The notes under the pieces are model-generated. The model made no database searches, had not been told where the DNA came from, and saw nothing but the letters and a program-made list of their open reading frames with translations. From Arthrobacter sp. zg-Y769 (GTDB lineage: Bacteria; Actinomycetota; Actinomycetes; Actinomycetales; Micrococcaceae), in NCBI RefSeq assembly GCF_020907405.1, contig NZ_JAJJOE010000004.1, positions 62,001-126,000 of the forward strand: a DNA stretch of 64,000 bases. The letters are read 5' to 3'. Numbering within the stretch: position 1 is the first letter of the stretch; each line of letters begins with the position of its first letter. The translations under genes were made by a program, and so were the position numbers. Shown piece by piece: positions 1 through 8,866 of the stretch.

Positions 1-42
1 CGGGCGTACAGGCCGTCCCGCTCAGCTCCGCAGCGTGGCCGC

Positions 43-1758
43 TTAGCTCCTCAGCACTGCCGTGACCGCGGACTGCACCTGCTGATGCAGGCCGCGCAGG
101 GATTCCCGTGCCGTGTGTACTTCGAGCACCGACCGTCCGCTCAGCGGTTCAGCCAGTGCGGCTTCGAGTTCGTCTGCAGAGTCGATCAACCGGTGACGGA
201 CACCGTAGCCACGGCACAACCCGGCCAGGTCTGCGCGGTGCGGTGTCCCGAAGAAGCGTTCCACCAAGGCCGTGTACCGCGGGTCCTCCCCCAGCGCTCC
301 GTGTTCCAGCACGGAGAAGATGCCGCCTCCGCCATCGTTCAGCACAATGAGCTGCAGGTCCGGCTCGGCCTCTCCGTTCCCCAGAAGGAGCGCGCCGGCG
401 TCGTGCAGGAACGTGAGGTCCCCCAGCAGCAGCCGGGTGGGAATGCCGTTGGCCAGCGCAATGCCCGTGGCCGTGGAAATGGTCCCGTCAATGCCTGCCA
501 AACCGCGGTTGGCGTAGACATCCAGCGGATGCCACCCCGGGGACGCAACCAGGTCCATGTCCCGGATGACATTGGAGGAGCCGAGCACCAGGTTGGCGTC
601 CGCAGCGTCCCACACCAGATCTGCAACCTGCAGCCCGGTCAGCCGGGCCTGATGCTCCATCAGGTTGTTCAGCGTATTCAGTGCTGCCTCGGATGCCGCT
701 TGCCACTGCTCCAGCCAGCCGGGCGCGCCTGTGCCGGCGAACTCGAAGAGCCCCGGGATGTCGCTGATAACGGTTTCCGGGCGGCGTCCCTCGGTAAACC
801 AGTTCACCGGCCGGGGGAGATAAAGCGCCTTCTCGACGTCGTCCCGGGCCAGCAGGGCAGCCACCGGACGGGACAGCGTGGGGCGGCCGAACACCACAAC
901 GCGTTCAATCTTCGGCCCCAGTTCCGGAAGCAGCAGCCGGTATGCGCCTACCGCATTGGGACCGAAACGGGCGTTGGAGGACGGTTCCGCGAGCAGCGGC
1001 AGTCCGGCACGCCGGGCGAAGAGCGCGGCGAGTTCCCCGGCGCCGTCGCCCGCCACCACCACGGTGCGGTGCGTCCCGGGAATCCGGGGATCGGTGGCCG
1101 TCGCCCGGTCCTCAGCCGGAACCTGTGCAGCGGCGGCCGCAGCAGCCACTGCCGCCGGGCCGGATACGGGCTCGAAGGACAGCGGATCGGTTTCACCGGG
1201 GGTCAGCGGATCGCGGAACTGGAGGTTCACGTGCACCGGCCCCACGGGAATCCCGTTGCCGAGCCGAGCCAGGGCAGCTGAGATGGCTCCGGCAGGATCA
1301 GTCCCTGCCTCCACATCCGCTGCAGCCACCGGGAAATGGGCAAAGATTCCCGGTTGAACGGTGGTCTGATTGGCGCCCGTGCCGTGCAGTTCCGCTGGCC
1401 TGTCCGCTGAGAGGACCACCAGCGGGACGCCGGCATGGTTGGCTTCCATGACGGCGGGCATCAGCTCACCCACGGCAGTGCCCGACGTCGTCACGACCGC
1501 GGCGGGACGGCGGCCGCCGCGGGCAAGGCCCAGGGCGGTGAAGCCGGCAACCCGTTCATCGATCCGCACATGCACCCGCATCCGGTCCTGGAGTTCCGCT
1601 TCCGCCAACGCGTAGGCCAGCGGCGCGCTGCGTGAGCCCGGGGCGAGGACGACATCGCGCACGCCGGCGGCTGCCAAGGCAGCAACGGCGGAGCGGGCTG
1701 CCTGGAGGGAGGTAAGGCTGGCGGAAGCTGGGGTGGGGGCGTTCGAGGATCCGGTCAC
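43..1758 (-). CDS. menD: MenD, SEPHCHC synthase (menaquinone biosynthesis)
   Basis: The 571-residue protein is a thiamine-diphosphate enzyme that joins 2-oxoglutarate to isochorismate in the first committed step of menaquinone synthesis, in the cytosol. The N-terminal PYR domain carries the APGSRSAPLA signature near residue 40 and the SADRPAELHGTGANQT segment near residue 120. The C-terminal PP domain has GDLTFLHD near 445 and NDGGGGIF near 475, the cofactor/Mg region. Length matches the family. The start is GTG with no ribosome-binding site, and TAGGAT lies 6 nt upstream, so a leaderless mRNA is likely. It is followed upstream on the same strand by menC. Family assignment is firm. Confidence 0.95.
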   Translation of the reverse strand: MTGSSNAPTPASASLTSLQAARSAVAALAAAGVRDVVLAPGSRSAPLAYALAEAELQDRMRVHVRIDERVAGFTALGLARGGRRPAAVVTTSGTAVGELMPAVMEANHAGVPLVVLSADRPAELHGTGANQTTVQPGIFAHFPVAAADVEAGTDPAGAISAALARLGNGIPVGPVHVNLQFRDPLTPGETDPLSFEPVSGPAAVAAAAAAAQVPAEDRATATDPRIPGTHRTVVVAGDGAGELAALFARRAGLPLLAEPSSNARFGPNAVGAYRLLLPELGPKIERVVVFGRPTLSRPVAALLARDDVEKALYLPRPVNWFTEGRRPETVISDIPGLFEFAGTGAPGWLEQWQAASEAALNTLNNLMEHQARLTGLQVADLVWDAADANLVLGSSNVIRDMDLVASPGWHPLDVYANRGLAGIDGTISTATGIALANGIPTRLLLGDLTFLHDAGALLLGNGEAEPDLQLIVLNDGGGGIFSVLEHGALGEDPRYTALVERFFGTPHRADLAGLCRGYGVRHRLIDSADELEAALAEPLSGRSVLEVHTARESLRGLHQQVQSAVTAVLRS

Positions 1759-1764
1759 GCTTCT

Positions 1765-1770
1765 ATCCTA
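1765..1770 (-). promoter_or_regulatory. -10 box of menD, leaderless layout
   Basis: On the minus strand TAGGAT is followed by 6 nt and then the GTG start of menD. No Shine-Dalgarno sequence is present. The placement puts the transcription start at the start codon. Inferred from sequence only. Confidence 0.55.
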
Positions 1771-1820
1771 GGGTTAGCATCAGGGACGGGCGGTGACGGG
1801 GCCAGCCTAGCTGCCAGCCT

Positions 1821-2807
1821 CTAGTCCAGCAGCCCGTGCACACGCTCGAGCCGGTCCAGCCACCACTGCGTGCGCTCCGGAGAGGCCGCAAAGCGCTCGA
1901 GCAGCTCCTCGGAAACCGGTACGTCCCGCACGGCCAGCGCACCGCCGTCGGGCACCAGGGACTCTTCCGTCACGTCCCCGGCCATCAGCGAGAGCGTTCC
2001 GAGACCGCAGGCGTAGGGCAGTTCCGGCAGGGCCGCAGCCAGCGCAACTCCGGTGCGGATCCCCACGGAAGTGTCGATGGCGGAGCTCACCACTGCAGGC
2101 AGCCCGGCCTGCGCCACGATCTGGACGGCACGGCGTACCCCGCCCAGAGGTGCGGCCTTGATGATGATCAGGTCCGCCGCGTCTTCCCGGGCAACCTTCA
2201 GCGGATCGGATTCCTTCCGCACGCTTTCATCCGCCGCAATCAGCACCGGCACCCCGCGCCGGCGCAACTCGGTCCGCACGGCACGAAGCCCGGAAATGCC
2301 GGCGACCGGCTGTTCGGCATATTCCAGTCCGGCCTCGGCCAGCAGGGTCAGGGTGTCGACGGCGGTGGGTACGTCCCAGCCTGCGTTGGCATCCACCCGG
2401 ATACCGGCGTCGGGCAGCAGCCGGCGCACCTCGGCAACCCTGGCCAGATCCTGAAGCGGTGACTGGCCGGCTTCGGCAACCTTGACCTTTACGGCGGACA
2501 CTTTTCCGAACCGGGCCAGCACACCCTCCACCTGGTCAACGGCTACGGCAGGCACCGTTCCGTTGACCGGGACGGAGCTGCGCACGGGTTCGGGGTAGCC
2601 CTGCCAGGCCGCTTCGAGGGCGGAGGCAAGCCAGGGCGCAGCTTCAGCGTCGGAATACTCCGGGAAGGGCGCAAACTCGCCCCAGCCGGCAGGGCCCGAA
2701 AGCAGCAGGGCCTCCCGGTGGAGGATGCCGCGGAACTTCACCCGCATGGGGATGGAGACCACGCGGGCTCCGGCAAGGAGGGTGGGCAGATCAGTACTGT
2801 TTGGCAC
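1821..2807 (-). CDS. menC: MenC, o-succinylbenzoate synthase
   Basis: This 328-residue enolase-superfamily enzyme dehydrates SHCHC to o-succinylbenzoate. The lysine pair VKVKV near residue 105, the metal ligands in RVDANAGW near 138 and AADESV near 193, and the lysine in IIIKAAPLGG near 215 are the expected catalytic landmarks. Its length (about 320) is typical of the actinobacterial MenC group. The GTG start has no ribosome-binding site but has TAGGCT 6 nt upstream, so it probably has its own leaderless promoter rather than being read only with a larger operon. It sits 62 nt upstream of menD on the same strand, consistent with the shared pathway. Confidence 0.93.
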   Translation of the reverse strand: MPNSTDLPTLLAGARVVSIPMRVKFRGILHREALLLSGPAGWGEFAPFPEYSDAEAAPWLASALEAAWQGYPEPVRSSVPVNGTVPAVAVDQVEGVLARFGKVSAVKVKVAEAGQSPLQDLARVAEVRRLLPDAGIRVDANAGWDVPTAVDTLTLLAEAGLEYAEQPVAGISGLRAVRTELRRRGVPVLIAADESVRKESDPLKVAREDAADLIIIKAAPLGGVRRAVQIVAQAGLPAVVSSAIDTSVGIRTGVALAAALPELPYACGLGTLSLMAGDVTEESLVPDGGALAVRDVPVSEELLERFAASPERTQWWLDRLERVHGLLD

Positions 2808-2813
2808 CCTGCC

Positions 2814-2819
2814 AGCCTA
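2814..2819 (-). promoter_or_regulatory. -10 box of menC, leaderless layout
   Basis: TAGGCT stands 6 nt before the GTG start of menC on the minus strand, with no Shine-Dalgarno sequence. Confidence 0.5.
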
Positions 2820-2895
2820 CGCTTTGGCGTCCGGCACCCTGCGCAGCTTCGGGCCTAACGCGTAACGTCCATCATGATGTGGCAATCTGGAAGCA

Positions 2896-3804
2896 ATGGA
2901 TACTCGCAACTTGCTGGCACAGCGCGCCCGAGCCCAACGACCGGCTGCGCATAATCCGGCGCTCTTTCTTTTCGCAGCCCTCCTGTGTGCTGCCGGCGTT
3001 GCCGCAACCTACTGGTTCTTCGTCCGCACCACCACCGGCCAGCTTGCCGACGAGTCTGCCTTCAAGGAGGCAGAACTCATCGCCCCGGGCACCGAGCGTC
3101 CAGTGATCGCCTTCCTGGATGAGCTGCCGTTGATCTCGGTGTTCATCGCGGTGATCGTGGTGGTGTTTGTAACCATCCTGCGGCACCGGATTTCACCTGC
3201 GGTGATTGCCCTGGGCACTTTCGGAGCCGCGAATATCAGCAGCCAGCTGTTGAAGCGGACAGTGCTCGATCGGCCGGACCGCGGGGTGGTGACGCTGGAC
3301 TTCAATTCCCTGCCGTCAGGCCACACCACACTGGCCGCCTCCGCCGCTGCGGCGGTATTCCTGCTCGCCTCACCCCGCTGGCGGCCTCTTGTCGCCCTGT
3401 TTGGGGGCAGCTATGCAGTGCTCGCGGGAGCTGCCACCTTCCTCAACCTCTGGCACCGGCCGGCCGACGTCGTCGCCTCGCTCCTCGTGGTGGCGGCCTG
3501 GACGCTTGTCGGCGGTCTGGTGATGATGCGGACCAACCCCGATTGGAACCGCTGGCCGGCAAACCCGGCGGCGCAAAGCTCCGCGAAGGTTATTTCCGTG
3601 CTCTGCGCCGTGCCGGGAGTGCTGGCCACGGCCGCCAGCCTGGGACTGTACTTCTATGCCCGCTGGGATCCGGCGGCGGTCACCGTGTCCGCTCCGCTGT
3701 ATTTCTGGGCAGGCCTGGCACTGATTGTCGGCGTCGGCTACCTCGTCAGCGCCCTCGCCTGCTGGCTTTTCAACCAGCAGGCCGGGGACCCCGCCCGACG
3801 CTAG
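2896..3804 (+). CDS. PAP2-family membrane phosphatase
   Basis: The 302-residue protein has about six hydrophobic membrane segments and the PAP2 motifs: KRTVLDRPDR near residue 115, PSGHTT near 137 and the SYAVLAGAATFLNLWHRPADV segment near 170-190, whose arginine and histidine complete the acid phosphatase site. Such enzymes remove phosphate from lipid phosphates such as phosphatidic acid or undecaprenyl diphosphate; the substrate cannot be told from sequence. The ATG has a weak GGAAG upstream. The 3' end overlaps the convergent MFS gene by 4 nt. Confidence 0.88.
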   Translation: MDTRNLLAQRARAQRPAAHNPALFLFAALLCAAGVAATYWFFVRTTTGQLADESAFKEAELIAPGTERPVIAFLDELPLISVFIAVIVVVFVTILRHRISPAVIALGTFGAANISSQLLKRTVLDRPDRGVVTLDFNSLPSGHTTLAASAAAAVFLLASPRWRPLVALFGGSYAVLAGAATFLNLWHRPADVVASLLVVAAWTLVGGLVMMRTNPDWNRWPANPAAQSSAKVISVLCAVPGVLATAASLGLYFYARWDPAAVTVSAPLYFWAGLALIVGVGYLVSALACWLFNQQAGDPARR

Positions 3805-5030
3805 CCGCTCTCCCGGACGGCTGCGGAATCCCGGACGGCTTTCCGTCCGGGAACCCAGATCCACAGCACGACGGCGCCCAGCAGTCCCAGGACAGCGGTG
3901 GCCCCGATCCCTGCCGACAGTGAAACCAGTGCAGTGACTCCGGCGAGGATGCCGGGCCCGCCCATGGTGCCGATATCGGCCAGCAGCCGCCAGATGCCCA
4001 GGAACTGCGGGCGTCCCGGCGAGGGTGAAAAGTCCGCCCCGAGGGTCATGACAATCCCGGAACCGATGCCGTTGCCGAACCCGATCAGCAGGGCCGCCAA
4101 CAGCAGTCCGGTCGCTTCGGAGGCCAGCGGCAGCAGCCCAAGGCCAAGCCCCATGATCAGCATGCAGGGCACGGCCACGGAGCGCCGGCCCCACGTGTCC
4201 ATGGCCTTGCCTGCGGGGTAGAAAATCAGCATGTCAATGGCACCGGAGAGCCCGTAGATCAGCGCCGTCTGCGTGGGATCCAGGCCGATGTGCTGGCCCC
4301 AGAGCGGAATCACGGCCTGCCGCGTGGCACGCACGGCAGCGATCAGCAGCACCCCGATGCCGATGGTCCGGAACACCCGTGCATGGCTGCGCAGGATGGA
4401 CCGCACAGTGGGTGCAGGGCCGGCGTCGGCTCCGGCAACTTTCGCCCCGGAGCCACCTGACCGGACAGCAAGGTCCGGCACCTGGAGGCTGAGGATCCCG
4501 GCGCCGACGGCGGCCGCGGCACCCACCCAGTACGCTCCCGTGGTGCCGAAAAAGGAAATCGCACCGGCAGCTGCGAAGGGGCCGATAAAAACGCCGATCC
4601 GGTTCACTCCGCCGAGCGTGGACAGTGCCCGGGCCCGGAAGTGCACCGGAACCGCCTCTGTCAGGTAGCTCTGCCGGGCCAGCCCGAACACCGAACCGGC
4701 CATACCAACCATAAAAACAGCCACGGCGAACACCGCCAGCACGGGGACGACGGCGGCGAGGACCATTGCCAGCGCGCACCAGGCCGAAGCGGCGACAAGC
4801 GCCCATTTTTCCCCGAAACGCGTGGTCACCATCGTGGCCGGGACATTGGTCAGGAGCGAACCGACTCCGGTCAGGGTAATGACCAGCGCAGCGAGGGCCA
4901 CGGTGGCGCCAAGCCCGCGGGCACTGAGGGCAATCACCGGCAGGATCGCTCCGGTCGCCAGCCCGTAGAGCAGGGTAGGCCCGTAGGCCGGGATCGCTAT
5001 CTTCCGAAGGCTGAAATTGTCCGCTGGCAC
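3801..5030 (-). CDS. MFS transporter, drug-exporter type
   Basis: A 409-residue major facilitator with about 12 hydrophobic helices. The loop between helices 2 and 3 (TRFGEKWALVAASA, near 70-85) and its mirror in the second half (AMDTWGRRSVAV near 265) match the MFS pattern. It resembles multidrug or sugar-efflux exporters, and no substrate can be assigned. The GTG start lacks a ribosome-binding site but TAGTCT lies 6 nt upstream, suggesting a leaderless transcript. Confidence 0.85.
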   Translation of the reverse strand: MPADNFSLRKIAIPAYGPTLLYGLATGAILPVIALSARGLGATVALAALVITLTGVGSLLTNVPATMVTTRFGEKWALVAASAWCALAMVLAAVVPVLAVFAVAVFMVGMAGSVFGLARQSYLTEAVPVHFRARALSTLGGVNRIGVFIGPFAAAGAISFFGTTGAYWVGAAAAVGAGILSLQVPDLAVRSGGSGAKVAGADAGPAPTVRSILRSHARVFRTIGIGVLLIAAVRATRQAVIPLWGQHIGLDPTQTALIYGLSGAIDMLIFYPAGKAMDTWGRRSVAVPCMLIMGLGLGLLPLASEATGLLLAALLIGFGNGIGSGIVMTLGADFSPSPGRPQFLGIWRLLADIGTMGGPGILAGVTALVSLSAGIGATAVLGLLGAVVLWIWVPGRKAVRDSAAVRESG

Positions 5031-5036
5031 GGCCCC

Positions 5037-5042
5037 AGACTA
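5037..5042 (-). promoter_or_regulatory. -10 box of the MFS gene, leaderless layout
   Basis: TAGTCT on the minus strand is followed by 6 nt and the GTG start. Confidence 0.5.
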
Positions 5043-5071
5043 TCGCCGTTCAGGTCGCGTTCCCGTCCGGC

Positions 5072-5929
5072 CTACTTCTTGAGCCACTTCCACCGCGCCA
5101 GGGTCCGCAGCCGGGTAAGCAATGCACGGGACTGGTCCGGACCGTACGGCAGGATGGGAATCGCCTTCGTCATGTCCACCGAGGCCTGGTCCATTGCGTT
5201 GCGTGTGACGGCGACAGCGGTGCGCATCTTGTTCATCTGGGTGGTTACGAAATCCACGGTGACGGGTTTGCCGTGGCCCGGGACGAAGACCGTGTACAGA
5301 TCCTCAAGTGCTGCGATCTTCCCCAGCGTGCGGATCCAGTCCTTGGGGAAGGCATCCTCGAAGGCGGGATCCGCCCCCTGTTCCACGAGGTCTCCGGTGA
5401 AGAGGACGTCCCCCGCTCCCACCAGGAGGTCGTGATCCGTGTGCCCGCGTCCGAGGTGGAAGAGGGTCACGGAAATGCCACCCAGGTCAAGGTCCACGGG
5501 GGCCTCTTCCACTAGCTTCGTGGGTTCGGCAAGTTCCGTGTTTCCGCCCATGGCCACAGCCATCTCCGGCTCCGCGTCGGCCGCCTGCGGCCGGTGGCTG
5601 TTTCCGTTTTCACGGATGCTGGCGGCACATCCGGCCGTAGCCCAGATATCCTCCACGCCGTTGGCGAGCATCAGGGCGTTGCCGAAGTAATGGTCAAAGT
5701 GGGCATGCGTGTTCACTGCCGTCAGCGGCAGGTCCGTCAGCGTCCGCACGGCGTCGTAAATCTCCTGTGCCATGCCGGGGCCTGCCCCTGTATCGATAAG
5801 CAGGGCCCGCTCGTCCCCGATCACAAGACCGGAGTTAACGGCAAAGGCAGCATTGGCGCGCACCCAGATCCGGGGTGCCACCTCCTGCCATCCGCGCTGG
5901 GTGGTGACGTGCTGCGGTGTTTCGGTCAT
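5072..5929 (-). CDS. Metallo-beta-lactamase-fold hydrolase
   Basis: A 285-residue MBL-fold protein. The zinc-binding motif THAHFDH near residue 77, the LIDTGAG strand near 45, HLGRGHTDHD near 158 and the VPGHGKP histidine near 220 are all in order. The family includes hydrolases of thioesters, lactones and phosphodiesters, so the substrate is unknown. The ATG is preceded by an AAGGAAAG ribosome-binding site. The gene lies between an MFS gene and the oxoacid dehydrogenase operon on the same strand, 62 nt from the latter, so it could be co-transcribed with it. Confidence 0.85.
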   Translation of the reverse strand: MTETPQHVTTQRGWQEVAPRIWVRANAAFAVNSGLVIGDERALLIDTGAGPGMAQEIYDAVRTLTDLPLTAVNTHAHFDHYFGNALMLANGVEDIWATAGCAASIRENGNSHRPQAADAEPEMAVAMGGNTELAEPTKLVEEAPVDLDLGGISVTLFHLGRGHTDHDLLVGAGDVLFTGDLVEQGADPAFEDAFPKDWIRTLGKIAALEDLYTVFVPGHGKPVTVDFVTTQMNKMRTAVAVTRNAMDQASVDMTKAIPILPYGPDQSRALLTRLRTLARWKWLKK

Positions 5930-5991
5930 GTCAGCTTTCCTTTTCGCCGGCCGGTTTCCAACCTATCGCGGGTCGCTGCCCGCGGCATGTA

Positions 5992-7614
5992 TTACAGGTC
6001 CGCGAGGACACGGCCCGGGTTTTCGACGGCGTCTGCCACGTAGCGCAGGAAGCCCCCGGCCGTCGCTCCGTCGCATACCCGGTGGTCGAATGCCAGGGTC
6101 AGCTGGGTGACTTTCCGGACCGCGAGCTGCCCGGAGACAACCCATGGCTTGTCGATGATCCGGCCCACCCCGAGGATGGCCGATTCGGGATGGTTGATGA
6201 TCGCAGCGCTCCCGTCCACGCCGTAGACGCCGTAGTTGTTGAGGGTGAAGGTGCCCGAGGAGAGCTCCGCCGGGGTGGCCCGGCCGGCCTGGGCGGCCGT
6301 GGTGAGACGGCGGATTTCGGTGTCCAGGCTTCGGGTGGAGAGTGTGTCTGCCCGCCGGACGGAGGGGACTATCAGACCCCGTTCGCTCTGCACCGCGATG
6401 CCCAAGTTGACGCCGTCGAAGGTTTCGATCACGGCGTGCTGTTCTTCTGTTCCCTCCCCCGTGCCCTCCCCCGAGTCCTCCCGGGCGCTCCCTGCGTCCT
6501 CCCCTGCGGGCACAAAGCGGGTGTTGAGCTCGGGGAAGCGGGCAAGCCCGGCCAGGGTGAAACGGGCCAGGAAGGCCAGCAGGGAGGGCACATCCTGCCG
6601 CTGCCGGGACAGGTCCGCCCGCAGAACCGTCAGGGCCGTGGCATCCACGTCCACCCAGACGGTTGCTTCCGGGATCAGGCTGCGGCTGCGGCTCAGGTTT
6701 GCGGCAATGGCGCGCCGAAGCCCGCGTACCGGTGTGCGCGAGGTGACGACCAGTCCTGTCCGCACGTCCGTTGCGGTCCCCGCTGACCGGGCAACCTCCG
6801 GAGCCACGGGAGCCACGGGAGCCACGGGAGCCAAAGCCACCGAAGTCAGGGCCGAGTCGATATCGCGGCGCAGGATCAACCCGTTAGGACCGGAGCCCGC
6901 CACATCCGCCAGCTTCAAGCCGGCGTCCCGGGCCAGGCGCCGGACGAGAGGGGAAATGCACCGCGGAGCTTCCGGCCGGGCAGAATTCGAAGCAGCAGCA
7001 CCAGCACCAGCACCAGCACCAGCACCAGCACCAGCCAAACCTACCCGCCGGCGGGGTGCACGGGTACGCCGCGGGGCTTGGCCGTTTGCCGGGGTGCCGT
7101 AGCCGATGAGCACGTTTCCGGACCCCGCTTTCTCTTCCTCCCGGTACGCCTCCCCGGCAGCAGTTTTACCCGCCGCCGCTTTTCCCGCAGCAGTTTCACG
7201 AGCCGCCGTTTCCCCGGCAGCAGTTTTACCCGCAGCGGTTTCGCCAGCAGCCTCCGCAGCAACCATTGCTTCGGCCGCTTCCGCCGGTCCCACAGCGGCC
7301 GCAGGTGCCATTGTTTTCCCGGTTCCCGAGGCCGTCATTCCGGATGCCAACCCAGCCCCCACTGCTGCCGCAGCAGCGGTCTCCACCGAGATCAGCGGAC
7401 GCCCGACGTCGAGGCTTTCACCGGCTTTGCCATGCAGCTGCGCCACACGGCCGGCAAAGGGGGACGGAACCTCCACCAGGGACTTGGCCGTTTCCACCTC
7501 CGCCACAGGCTGGTCCACCACAACGGTGTCCCCCACGGCCACCAGCCAGTTGACGAGCTCAGCCTCGGTCAGGCCTTCCCCAAGGTCCGGCAGCAGGAAC
7601 GTGCGCACACTCAT
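5992..7614 (-). CDS. Dihydrolipoamide acyltransferase (E2) of a branched-chain-type 2-oxoacid dehydrogenase
   Basis: E2 core subunit, about 540 residues, transferring the acyl group from lipoamide to CoA. An N-terminal lipoyl domain (DLGEGLTEAE near 9; lipoyl lysine K44 in VETAKS) is followed by a long low-complexity linker, a peripheral-subunit-binding domain (PLVRRLARDAGLKLADV, about 220-255) and the catalytic domain ending with DHRVCDGATA. The ATG at 7614 overlaps the E1beta stop (ATGA), which fixes the start and indicates translational coupling; an open frame continues 50 codons further but starts inside E1beta. The linker is built of Ala-Ala-Gly-Lys/Glu-Thr pentapeptides, an (Ala-Gly)n tract and Ala-Pro-Val repeats. 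No E3 gene is present here, so E3 must be shared. Confidence 0.9.
   Translation of the reverse strand: MSVRTFLLPDLGEGLTEAELVNWLVAVGDTVVVDQPVAEVETAKSLVEVPSPFAGRVAQLHGKAGESLDVGRPLISVETAAAAAVGAGLASGMTASGTGKTMAPAAAVGPAEAAEAMVAAEAAGETAAGKTAAGETAARETAAGKAAAGKTAAGEAYREEEKAGSGNVLIGYGTPANGQAPRRTRAPRRRVGLAGAGAGAGAGAGAAASNSARPEAPRCISPLVRRLARDAGLKLADVAGSGPNGLILRRDIDSALTSVALAPVAPVAPVAPEVARSAGTATDVRTGLVVTSRTPVRGLRRAIAANLSRSRSLIPEATVWVDVDATALTVLRADLSRQRQDVPSLLAFLARFTLAGLARFPELNTRFVPAGEDAGSAREDSGEGTGEGTEEQHAVIETFDGVNLGIAVQSERGLIVPSVRRADTLSTRSLDTEIRRLTTAAQAGRATPAELSSGTFTLNNYGVYGVDGSAAIINHPESAILGVGRIIDKPWVVSGQLAVRKVTQLTLAFDHRVCDGATAGGFLRYVADAVENPGRVLADL
6997..7032 (-). repeat. Hexanucleotide tandem repeat in the E2 linker
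   Basis: Six direct copies of AGCACC (plus strand) code for an alternating Ala-Gly stretch in the interdomain linker of E2. Changes in copy number stay in frame and would only change linker length. Confidence 0.85.
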
Positions 7615-8840
7615 CGCGGGCCCTCCGTGAAGCCGGTCCCGGTGCCACCTGCCGGGCGGGTCCCGGCACCAGCTGGCGAACTGAACGCTGCCGGACCGCC
7701 ACCTGCCGAATCGAAGCCTGCCGAACGGCTTGGTTCCTGCTCGCCGGCAGCCGGCTCGTCCCACTGCAGCTCATCCACCGCGTCAAGGATGCGGTCCACC
7801 CCGGGAAGGAACCAGTGCTCCAGCTTGGGAGCGGGATACGGAATGTCGAACCCGGTCACCCGCAGCACCGGTGCGGCGAGGGAATGAAAGCAGCGTTCGG
7901 AAATGCGGGCAGCGATCTCCGAAGCCACAGAGGCAAAACCCGGCGCTTCGGCGATGACCACTGCCCTCCCCGTGCGCCGAACGGACGCATCCACGGTGGC
8001 GTCGTCGTACGGAACAATGGAGCGCAGGTCGATCACTTCCAGGGACCGCCCCTCGGCTTCGGCGGCGGCCGCCGCGGCCAGCGCCGTCGACACTGACGGT
8101 CCGTAGGCCACCAGCGTCGCATCGGTTCCGGTACGTGCCACCGCCGCTGTACCGATACCTCCCGCAACCCGTCCGCCCGTACGCAGTGCTTCATCGGCAG
8201 CGCGGCGCAGGGCGGCCAGATCCACTGTTTCCTTGCTCCAATACAGCTTTTTCGGTTCCAGGAACACCACGGGATCATTCAGCCGGATGGCATCGCGCAG
8301 CAGTGTGTACGCGTCCGCCACGGTTGCCGGCGCGACAACGGTCAGGCCGGGGGTGTGTGCGTAGTAGGCCTCGGAGGAATCACAGTGGTGTTCGACCCCG
8401 CCGATCCCGCCCGCATATGGAATCCGGATGACCAGCGGCAGTTTCACCTTTCCGCGGGTCCGGTTGGACATTTTGGCCACATGGCTGACCACCTGCTCGA
8501 ACGCAGGGTAGGCAAAGGCGTCGAACTGCATTTCCACCACCGGACGCAGCCCGTTCATCGCCATGCCCACAGCCATGCCCATAATCCCGGATTCGGCCAG
8601 CGGAGTGTCAAAGCAGCGGTCGGTGCCGAACCGCGCGGTCAGCCCGTCGGTGATCCGGAAGACCCCGCCGAGCGGACCCACGTCCTCGCCGAAAACCACC
8701 ACCGTCGGGTCGGCGGCCATTTCGTCGGCGAGCGCGGCATTGAGCGCCTTGGCGAAGGTCAGCGTTTCCGGTCCGGAGGCCGTTCCGGCTTCCTCAGCTT
8801 CCCGGACCTGCTGCCCGGTGTCCGTTGGAGTTGCTGCCAT
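7611..8840 (-). CDS. 2-oxoacid dehydrogenase E1 beta subunit
   Basis: The 409-residue protein is the beta chain of the ThDP-dependent E1 that decarboxylates branched-chain 2-oxoacids or pyruvate. Landmarks are VVVFGEDVGPLGGVFRIT near 40, DTPLAESGIMGMAVGMA near 70-87, FDAFAYPAFEQ near 105 and the C-terminal domain strand SLEVIDLRSIVPYD near 270. The core is about 340 residues; the last ~50 form an Ala/Gly/Pro-rich tail not usual for the family. The ATG at 8840 has AAAGG 8 nt upstream and is preferred. A GTG at 8870 that overlaps the E1alpha stop (GTGA) is the alternative. Confidence 0.9.
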   Translation of the reverse strand: MAATPTDTGQQVREAEEAGTASGPETLTFAKALNAALADEMAADPTVVVFGEDVGPLGGVFRITDGLTARFGTDRCFDTPLAESGIMGMAVGMAMNGLRPVVEMQFDAFAYPAFEQVVSHVAKMSNRTRGKVKLPLVIRIPYAGGIGGVEHHCDSSEAYYAHTPGLTVVAPATVADAYTLLRDAIRLNDPVVFLEPKKLYWSKETVDLAALRRAADEALRTGGRVAGGIGTAAVARTGTDATLVAYGPSVSTALAAAAAAEAEGRSLEVIDLRSIVPYDDATVDASVRRTGRAVVIAEAPGFASVASEIAARISERCFHSLAAPVLRVTGFDIPYPAPKLEHWFLPGVDRILDAVDELQWDEPAAGEQEPSRSAGFDSAGGGPAAFSSPAGAGTRPAGGTGTGFTEGPR

Positions 8841-8866
8841 GGTGCTGCCTTTCGGATCGTGGGGAG

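Noticed and set aside
85-1281. 398-codon plus-strand frame opposite menD
   Set aside because: GC-rich antisense shadow; menD on the other strand is unmistakable.
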